A DNA stretch of 20,373 nt from an uncultured Bacilli bacterium. Lineage in GTDB: Bacteria; Bacillota_I; Bacilli_A; RF39; UBA660. The notes under the pieces were generated by a model. It was not told where the DNA came from and did no database searches. It worked only from the letters and a program-made list of their open reading frames with translations. The position numbers and the translations under genes are program-made. Shown in pieces: positions 15,019-20,373 of this stretch. Within the stretch, counting starts at the first letter, position 1, and each line of letters opens with the position of its first letter. The stretch is from the NCBI GenBank assembly GCA_949840855.1, contig CATKYP010000004.1, positions 1-20,373 on the forward strand. Direction: 5' to 3'.

Positions 15019-15035
15019 ATTGTAGGAGGTGTACT

Positions 15036-16946
15036 ATGACAGAAGAATATAAAAAATTATTGTTAGGGTATCTTGTAGGAGATTTAAAAATTGATAATCC
15101 TAAAAATGATGAAATTGTGAAAGAAATAGAAGAAATACCATATAACAATTGGTCTGAATACCTTCCAGAACATAAATATACATCAGACATAAAGATAAAT
15201 GGTATTCTTGATATTAGTGAAAATGGATTGTTTGTATTCTATGGTGGATATAAGGATAAGGCTGATAATAATAGAGGAATTATTATATTAACAAATAGTA
15301 ATTTTAAGCCTATAAAGGTATTTACAAAATATAATAATGGAACTTATCTTAGAAACATATATCAACTTAATATTGATGAAGATAATACGTTTTATGGAGT
15401 AGATAGTACAGAATATTATTATCCACAAGACGGCGAACAGCGTTTTATTATGTTAAATAATTTTTCGTCTTATTTTAGCCAAATAAATGATTATATTATT
15501 CAATTAAAAAAAAGCTACTTTTTTCCTGAAAATTGTAAAAACGTTAACTTTAAAAATATAATAAAAAATCCAAATTCTGCACATTATTTCATAGTTGGCG
15601 AAGATATAAATGGTATTGCAACTATTGATTTAAAAATAAATGTCGGTAGTTCTAATGAATGGAATGTTATTCGTGAAAATAATCCTGTTGACGGAGTTAT
15701 AAGTTATGCTGGTTCTTATGCTGAATTTGATAAAGATGATAATTTGTTTTTTGAGATTATGGTTTCAACTCTAGAAAATGCAAATAACAGATTAAAAATT
15801 TTATATAAAGATTTTAGTGATACAACTTTAAAAACAAAGACTATACAAACTTCTAGTACACGAACAGTAATAGTTTCTTCTTCAAATTATAATAATCAAT
15901 GTGTGTTTAAAAATAAAAATGAGATTTATTTTGTTGGAGGCAATCTTAGATATGTTTCTGATATAGAAAAAAATAAGTTTATTGCATTTTACAAATATGA
16001 TATACAAAAAAGTGAATTAAAAACAATTTATACTGAAGAACTAGGAGAAACTACAAACTATAGCAAATTGTGTATGTTTGTAGTTGAACATAATAATGAT
16101 ATTTATGTTTTACATTTTAAAGATAATGAAGATAACAGAAAATATGATATAAGTTACTTTAGATATAAGGATGATTGGAGTCCAATATTAATAAAAGAAA
16201 AACAATCAATAGCATTGGACGAAATAAGAATTTTAGCTATTTCAAAGTTTAACTTATTACAACTATGTATATTGAGAAGCAATTTATTGTATTTAATGAT
16301 AATAAAAGAAGATTATAATCCCACTAATTATAATAGTTCATCATATACAAATGATCAATCATTAAATTCAGATAAAGTAGAGCTATTTAGTGATAATTCG
16401 TTTGTTTTTGCAAGAAATCTATATAATAAATCAATAAATAACAGTACAACAATATCTACTGTAGAAATACCAAACACATACTTAAATAACATTCCTATAA
16501 ATCAAGAGAGTTTGTTATCAAAAACAAATACATTAATATCAAATAACAGTAAAAAAATAACCAAGAATATCTATGAAACACTATATTTAAATTTTGTGAA
16601 TACTTTAGGAATTGTAAACAAAAATGATGTTAATAATCAAATTAGAAATACTTCGGCATCATCTTACCTAAATCAAGCAATTAATACATATAATTTATAT
16701 GAAAACGCAAAAATGAGTAAGTATCGTATAAATTATCAAGATGAAACAAATGACACAAAAAATCTTATTATTAAAGAAAAAAAAGGTGATAGTTGTATAG
16801 TTGAATTTGCCTTGGCTGTTATTAAGAAAATAAAAAGTATTGAGTTTATTTCAAATGACGAAACAATAGTTTATCATACTATAGACTTGAATAATTTAGA
16901 AGTAGATAAGATATATAAAATTAGTCAAAAAATAGAGGTGATTTAA
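15036..16946 (+). CDS. Tail-associated structural protein, possibly beta-propeller
   Basis: A 636-residue protein with a good ribosome site (AGGAGG, 15023-15028). It starts with a short helical lead (MTEEYKKLLLGYLVGDLKID) of the kind seen at the front of Clostridia phage baseplate proteins. Residues 45-440 are a long series of beta strands with repeated Asp/Asn-rich turns (NGLFVFYGGYKDKADNN, DEDNTFYGVDS, KNEIYFVGGNLRYVSDI, NNDIYVLHFKDN), which suggests a beta-propeller. Residues 440-600 are polar, Ser/Asn/Thr-rich, then a final strand domain. Probably part of the tail tip, perhaps involved in host binding. I do not recognise a named family. Confidence 0.5.
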   Translation: MTEEYKKLLLGYLVGDLKIDNPKNDEIVKEIEEIPYNNWSEYLPEHKYTSDIKINGILDISENGLFVFYGGYKDKADNNRGIIILTNSNFKPIKVFTKYNNGTYLRNIYQLNIDEDNTFYGVDSTEYYYPQDGEQRFIMLNNFSSYFSQINDYIIQLKKSYFFPENCKNVNFKNIIKNPNSAHYFIVGEDINGIATIDLKINVGSSNEWNVIRENNPVDGVISYAGSYAEFDKDDNLFFEIMVSTLENANNRLKILYKDFSDTTLKTKTIQTSSTRTVIVSSSNYNNQCVFKNKNEIYFVGGNLRYVSDIEKNKFIAFYKYDIQKSELKTIYTEELGETTNYSKLCMFVVEHNNDIYVLHFKDNEDNRKYDISYFRYKDDWSPILIKEKQSIALDEIRILAISKFNLLQLCILRSNLLYLMIIKEDYNPTNYNSSSYTNDQSLNSDKVELFSDNSFVFARNLYNKSINNSTTISTVEIPNTYLNNIPINQESLLSKTNTLISNNSKKITKNIYETLYLNFVNTLGIVNKNDVNNQIRNTSASSYLNQAINTYNLYENAKMSKYRINYQDETNDTKNLIIKEKKGDSCIVEFALAVIKKIKSIEFISNDETIVYHTIDLNNLEVDKIYKISQKIEVI

Positions 16947-17437
16947 TGAAGATCGAATATACAGATAAAGTAAAATTAAAAGAAAATCCAGATATTCCAG
17001 ATATTAATAAAATTAAGGCTGATGATATGAACGAAATTAAAAGAGTTGTAAATAGCAATTATGATGAATTTGATAAAAAAATTATGGAATTGCAATATGT
17101 AACATTATTTGAAAATACAGTTGGAACTACTGACGATATAACATTAAATAAAAGTATAAATGATTTTAACTCAATTGAAATTTTTGGTGTTTCATCAGAT
17201 AATGCTGTTTACTATACAAAAATAAATAAAGAAAATTATAGTAATATAGCAGCTCTATACGGCTTTAGCACAGATGGAAATTTGTATGCAAAAATTGCTT
17301 ATCTTAATTTAGTTGATAATCAAATAACATTTAGAAGCAACAGAAGTTGGTACAAGCACCAGACAAACGGAAATGGTGGCTATAATGCAAATGCAAATGA
17401 AATAAAAGTTACTAAAGTAATAGGAAATTACTATTAG
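16946..17437 (+). CDS. Tail fibre or baseplate accessory protein
   Basis: A 163-residue protein joined to the previous gene by a TAATG overlap at 16944-16948. The N-terminus (NKIKADDMNEIKRVVNSNYD) is the attachment helix common to Bacillota tail fibre proteins. The C-terminal 100 residues form a beta-rich head ending in IKVTKVIGNYY, which is a frequent ending of small fibre tip domains. Probably a host-contact or fibre accessory protein. Confidence comes mainly from these two ends and the location. Confidence 0.5.
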   Translation: MKIEYTDKVKLKENPDIPDINKIKADDMNEIKRVVNSNYDEFDKKIMELQYVTLFENTVGTTDDITLNKSINDFNSIEIFGVSSDNAVYYTKINKENYSNIAALYGFSTDGNLYAKIAYLNLVDNQITFRSNRSWYKHQTNGNGGYNANANEIKVTKVIGNYY

Positions 17438-17453
17438 AAAGAGAAGTGTTTAA

Positions 17454-18260
17454 ATGAAAGTAACAGTTAATGCACATAAAATTGAGATAACAGATAAAGA
17501 AGTAATAAACAAAAAAGAGCATAAAATATCAAAATGTTTATTTGAATTTAGTTCTGAATATGATAATAATTTTGTAAAAAAAGCTTTATTTACAGTTAGC
17601 AATAAAACATATGAAATGACTATTTTCAATAATGAATGTGATTTCCCTTGTGAAGTTTTAGAAAAAAGAGGAGAAGCAATATTAGGAGTATATGCTTATA
17701 AAATAGTTGATAATGAACTAATAAAGAGGTTTAGTCCAAGTCCACAAAGCTTTTATGTAAGTAATGGTTCTTACATTGAAAATGCTGAAAACTCTAAAGA
17801 GATAACACTTAGTCAACTAGAACAATATCAACAAGAACTGAACAATAGAATAAATGAAATACCAAAACTGATAAAGAAAGAAATTGACAATATTGATTTA
17901 GGAAACATTAATTTAGATGACTATGTAAAGAAGGTAGAAGGCAAAGATTTATCTGCTAATGACTTTACAAATGATTATAAAGAAAAGTTAGATACTTTAA
18001 ATAATTACGATGATACGGAAGTCAAAAAAGATATATCATCTTTAAATGAAAAAGTATCGAATATCGAGAGCATTCCAGGACCACAAGGTCCACCAGGAGA
18101 AAAAGGCGAAAAAGGAGAAACTGGTATTAACGGAAAAGATGGATATACACCTCAAATAGGCATTGATTATTGGCTAGAAGAAGATAAAAATTCTATTAAA
18201 GAGTATTGTAATAACTATATTGATGAAAATATTCTTCAAGTGTTAGGAGGTAGTTATTAA
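17454..18260 (+). CDS. Tail fibre protein with BppU-like N-terminus and collagen-like repeat
   Basis: A 268-residue protein. Residues 1-105 look like the small beta domain of BppU-type baseplate proteins (ending SPSPQSFYVSNGSYIE). Residues 118-205 are helical, with the common fibre motif GKDLSANDFTNDYKEKLDTL. Residues 209-230 are eight Gly-X-Y triplets from G209 (for example GPPGEKGEKGE), a collagen-like triple helix, then DGYTPQIGIDYW, a motif widespread in Clostridia phage fibres. It would form a trimer projecting from the tail tip. It overlaps the next gene by TAATG at 18258-18262. Confidence 0.7.
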   Translation: MKVTVNAHKIEITDKEVINKKEHKISKCLFEFSSEYDNNFVKKALFTVSNKTYEMTIFNNECDFPCEVLEKRGEAILGVYAYKIVDNELIKRFSPSPQSFYVSNGSYIENAENSKEITLSQLEQYQQELNNRINEIPKLIKKEIDNIDLGNINLDDYVKKVEGKDLSANDFTNDYKEKLDTLNNYDDTEVKKDISSLNEKVSNIESIPGPQGPPGEKGEKGETGINGKDGYTPQIGIDYWLEEDKNSIKEYCNNYIDENILQVLGGSY

Positions 18261-19018
18261 TGGCTAGAATAGATAATTTAAATAATTTCTTAACAGATGT
18301 AGCAAATGCTATTAGGAAGAGGAAAAAGACAACATCATTAATTTTAGCTAGTAATTTTGATACTGAAATAGAAAGTATTAAAAGTGATGAAACAGCTTCA
18401 AGTCAATACTATATAAATGACTGTTCATATTTATTCTATAATAGTTCTCGCTTAGATGAAGTAGAAAACATACTAAAAATTTGTAAACCAACAAATACAA
18501 GCAATATGTTTAGAAGTTGCAAGCAAGCTACTATTTTAGATTTGAGAAACTTAGATTTAAGTAGATCAAATACAATGGCTAATATGTTTACAGATTGTTC
18601 TAACCTAACAAATGTAGACTTAAGTGATTTAGATATAAGCGAAGTAACTACTATGATAGCAATGTTTTCTGGTTGTACAAAGTTAACTGATATAAATTTA
18701 AGTAATCTATCAGCCGAAAAGGTAATTAATGTTAACAATATGTTTACTAATTGTACAAGCCTAGAAAATATAATAGGATTTCCTAATTTCGGTAAAGGTT
18801 ATCTTGCTACTACTGCAGCTAATAGTACAGCTTATGCTTTAAACTTATCAGCTTCTAGCAACTTAACCTATGATAGTTTGATGAATGTAATTAATAGTAT
18901 ATATGACATTGCTTCTGCAGGATGCAAAACTCAAAAACTGATTTTAGGAAATAATTTAGAAAAACTAACTCAAGAAGAAATACAAATAGCAACTGATAAG
19001 GGCTGGACTGTCAGTTAG
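18260..19018 (+). CDS. Tail fibre with BspA/DUF285 leucine-rich repeats
   Basis: A 252-residue protein. The lead ARIDNLNNFLTDVANAIRKR followed by SNFDTEIESI is a known phage fibre N-terminus. Residues 81-170 carry four repeats with an exact 26-residue period: MF-x2-C at 83-87, 109-113, 135-139 and 161-165, with LDLSxLD-type strands between. This is the BspA-type leucine-rich repeat (DUF285), found in bacterial surface adhesins and Mollicutes lipoproteins. The C-terminus (NLTYDSLMNVINSIYDIA, then KLTQEEIQIATDKGWTVS) is common to gut Bacillota phage fibres. It may bind host surface protein or glycan. Confidence 0.75.
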   Translation: MARIDNLNNFLTDVANAIRKRKKTTSLILASNFDTEIESIKSDETASSQYYINDCSYLFYNSSRLDEVENILKICKPTNTSNMFRSCKQATILDLRNLDLSRSNTMANMFTDCSNLTNVDLSDLDISEVTTMIAMFSGCTKLTDINLSNLSAEKVINVNNMFTNCTSLENIIGFPNFGKGYLATTAANSTAYALNLSASSNLTYDSLMNVINSIYDIASAGCKTQKLILGNNLEKLTQEEIQIATDKGWTVS

Positions 19019-19027
19019 GAGGCAATT

Positions 19028-19285
19028 ATGTGGAATTATGAAGATAAAGAAAATTTAATAGAAAATATTACAGTAAGATATCATTATAAAAATAAAGAGC
19101 ATACACAAATACAATTAATAGCACATAAAAATTATGTTTTAAAATTAAAAGATGATAATGGCTTTATTGATGAAGACAATAATTATTATCCGCCAATTTA
19201 TTCAAAAACTATTTTTGGAGGTACGTGGCTAGATATTAACACTTATGAAGCAATATTAGAAAATGAGATAGAAAGGAATGAATAA
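19028..19285 (+). CDS. Small tail-end protein of unknown function
   Basis: An 85-residue acidic protein between the last fibre gene and the holin, with AGGAGG (19017-19022) as ribosome site, overlapping the previous stop. It has an Asp/Asn/Tyr-rich turn followed by PPIYSKTIFGGTWLD. No membrane segment or signal. It occupies the slot where many Bacillota phages have XkdX-like or small tail-associated proteins, but I see no clear match. Confidence 0.5.
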   Translation: MWNYEDKENLIENITVRYHYKNKEHTQIQLIAHKNYVLKLKDDNGFIDEDNNYYPPIYSKTIFGGTWLDINTYEAILENEIERNE

Positions 19286-19286
19286 A

Positions 19287-19649
19287 ATGGAAGAATTTAT
19301 AAATAAAATAACAACAATAAATGAACCCAAAACAATATTTTTGTTATGTGGAATAGTTATATTTACAGATGTTTTGACTGGATATTTGAAAGCTTTTAAA
19401 AACAAGAAAGTTAATTCATCTATAAGTAGAGATGGATATATTAAAAAAATGGGATGGATAATAGCTTTGCTGGTAGGCTTTATAATAGACGCTTTAGTAA
19501 AAGTTGATATATTTTTAATAGGAAGTGCTATTGTCTGTGTTTCAACAGAAGGTATATCATTTTATGAAAATCTTGGGGAAATAGGTATAAATATGCCGTT
19601 TAAAAAATATTTTGAAAAATTAGATAATAATAAAGAGGAGAGTGAATAA
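19287..19649 (+). CDS. Holin (phage phi29/toxin-secretion holin family)
   Basis: A 120-residue membrane protein expected to open the inner membrane for the endolysin at lysis. Membrane segments lie at about residues 15-33 (TIFLLCGIVIFTDVLTGYL), 56-72 (MGWIIALLVGFIIDALV) and a weaker one at 75-92. The D-x-x-T-G-x-L-K-A segment and S-S-I-S-R-D-G-x-x-K-K-M segment are typical of the family. The C-terminus is charged. I prefer ATG 19287, ten bases after AAAGGA (19271-19276); ATG 19278 is only one base from it. Confidence 0.8.
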   Translation: MEEFINKITTINEPKTIFLLCGIVIFTDVLTGYLKAFKNKKVNSSISRDGYIKKMGWIIALLVGFIIDALVKVDIFLIGSAIVCVSTEGISFYENLGEIGINMPFKKYFEKLDNNKEESE

Positions 19650-19651
19650 CT

Positions 19652-19951
19652 ATGAAAGTAATGATAAGTCAGCCAATGAAAGGTAAAACAAATGAACAAA
19701 TAAGATTAGAAAGAGAAGAACTTGTAAAAGAATTGGAAAAACAAGGACACGAAGTAGTAGATACTGTAATTGATGATTTTATTGAAGGGGAGGGCAATGA
19801 TTATGCTATTAGATGTCTTGCTAAATCAATAGAATTTATTGCAAGTGTAGATGCGGTTGTTTTTATGAAAAGTTATGAAAATGCAAGAGGTTGCAAAATT
19901 GAATATGAAGTAGCTAAAAATTATGGAAAATTCATAAAGGAAGTGAACTAA
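19652..19951 (+). CDS. DUF4406 / nucleoside deoxyribosyltransferase-like protein
   Basis: A 99-residue protein with the whole family signature: MISQPMKGKTNEQIRLERE at the start, a central helix-strand, and DAVVFMKSYENARGCKIEYE near the end, where R-G-C-x-I-E is the key motif. The fold is related to nucleoside 2-deoxyribosyltransferases; the biochemical role of DUF4406 in phages is not settled to my knowledge. It starts two bases after the holin stop with GAGGAG (19635-19640). Sitting between holin and endolysin is unusual because such proteins are more often found among early phage genes. Confidence 0.8.
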   Translation: MKVMISQPMKGKTNEQIRLEREELVKELEKQGHEVVDTVIDDFIEGEGNDYAIRCLAKSIEFIASVDAVVFMKSYENARGCKIEYEVAKNYGKFIKEVN

Positions 19952-19952
19952 T

Positions 19953-20312
19953 ATGATAAAAGGTCAAAAAAGTGTAAGAAATGGAATAGAAGACTTCTTA
20001 TGTCTGTTTACAGATATGTATATAAGTCAGGGCTCTAATGGTTCATATTCTCATAAAGGTATTATGGCTAATGATGTAAGAGGATTGCAAGCAGGTATTA
20101 GATATCCTTACTATGCCCCTTGTACTTGTAAATGCATTAGAACTTATCCAGAGAGTGGACAAGTTATGTGGCAATCAGTAAATAAAGTTAGATTTGCAAA
20201 TGGTAGAGTAGATTATGCAACATTTATGACTGTTCACGATAACACAATGGACGCAAGAGTTGGACAAGTAATAGAGCAAGGTTCTCAACTTGGTAATAAG
20301 GCAATTGCATAA
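19953..20312 (+). pseudogene. Endolysin, M23-like peptidase, truncated before its last zinc motif
   Basis: A 119-residue frame following the DUF4406 gene, in the endolysin slot. SYSHKGIMANDVRG (H34, D41) is the first metal-binding pair in the H-x6-D variant of M23-like phage lysins. FMTVHDNTMDARVGQVIEQG (H95) matches the strand, His and V-x-x-G-Q segment. The family then continues LGNxGxxG and the H-x-H motif with a binding domain after it, but here the frame reads LGNKAIA and stops at TAA 20310-20312. One alternate frame stays open only to about 20360 and has no H-x-H. The product should therefore be inactive unless the sequence is interrupted by an intron, insertion or assembly error. The gene may simply be disrupted. 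Confidence 0.5.
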
Positions 20313-20373
20313 AAATAGGATGTCAAAATATAGTAAAATTAAAGTTTATAGTGGATAAAAACAAATAAATAAT
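20313..20373 (+). other. Unassigned AT-rich end of window
   Basis: The last 61 bases hold no gene that I can support. They contain GGATG (20318-20322), a 12-codon ORF from ATG 20320, and many stops. The palindrome GCAATTGC (20301-20308) sits at the point where the endolysin departs from its family. The sequence could be the start of an inserted element or the end of a contig. Confidence 0.3.

Noticed and set aside
18260..19018. Diversity-generating retroelement target in the fibre genes
   Set aside because: No reverse transcriptase or template repeat in the window, and the repeats differ as normal protein repeats do rather than at adenine positions.
1..20373. TGA read as tryptophan (code 4) because of AT-rich composition and DUF285 repeats
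   Set aside because: TGA ends several genes cleanly (for example 2083-2085, 7222-7224, 8142-8144) and Trp is always TGG.
1..20373. CRISPR array, insertion sequence or integrase
   Set aside because: No regularly spaced repeats of 25-40 bases, no transposase-like or recombinase-like protein and no clear terminal inverted repeats were seen.

Overview
The window is the packaging, head, tail and early lysis part of a tailed phage or prophage with a long non-contractile (siphovirus-type) tail. Every supported gene is on the + strand, tightly packed, often with ATGA or TAATG overlaps and strong AGGAGG-type ribosome sites. Composition is very AT-rich with A-rich coding strands, AGA arginine and TGG-only tryptophan. 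TGA is a normal stop (for example 7222-7224 and 8142-8144), so this is not a Mycoplasma-type code. Together this suggests a phage of a low-GC Bacillota (Clostridia or Bacilli) host. The tail-fibre motifs (GKDGYTP, BspA/DUF285 repeats) fit gut members of that group. I see no integrase, replication or repressor genes here.

Layout. 1-3422: end of an unknown gene, a small lipoprotein, small unknown proteins, a zinc-finger protein, a two-frame gene pair that looks like the tail assembly chaperones joined by a +1 frameshift, an unknown gene, the small terminase and an Asn/Asp-rich protein. 3423-3670: a non-coding stretch that folds into successive perfect hairpins with a 6-bp pseudoknot. 3671-11604: short ORF, large terminase, a Com-like zinc protein, portal, minor head protein, scaffold, major capsid, four head-tail connector/completion proteins and major tail protein. 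11624-11660: a clear intrinsic terminator. 11678-19285: tape measure, tail hub, then putative fibre/adhesion proteins including a collagen-like fibre and a leucine-rich-repeat fibre. 19287-20312: holin, a DUF4406 protein and the N-terminal part of an M23-like endolysin that stops before its last zinc-binding motif.

How it works together. TerS and TerL bring DNA to the portal; scaffold and major capsid build the procapsid; the connector series closes the head; the major tail protein polymerises along the tape measure, with the chaperone pair expected to coat the tape measure during assembly. The fibre genes then provide host binding, and the holin plus endolysin would lyse the cell if the endolysin were complete.

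Most notable. (1) The word CATG is almost absent: I found one in 20.4 kb, and synonymous codons are chosen to avoid it in all three codon phases. (2) The structured RNA just ahead of the large terminase is not explained by coding. (3) The tail-chaperone pair sits upstream of the terminase rather than between the major tail protein and tape measure, and appears to use a CCC-A +1 slip. (4) The endolysin reading frame breaks off inside its catalytic domain.
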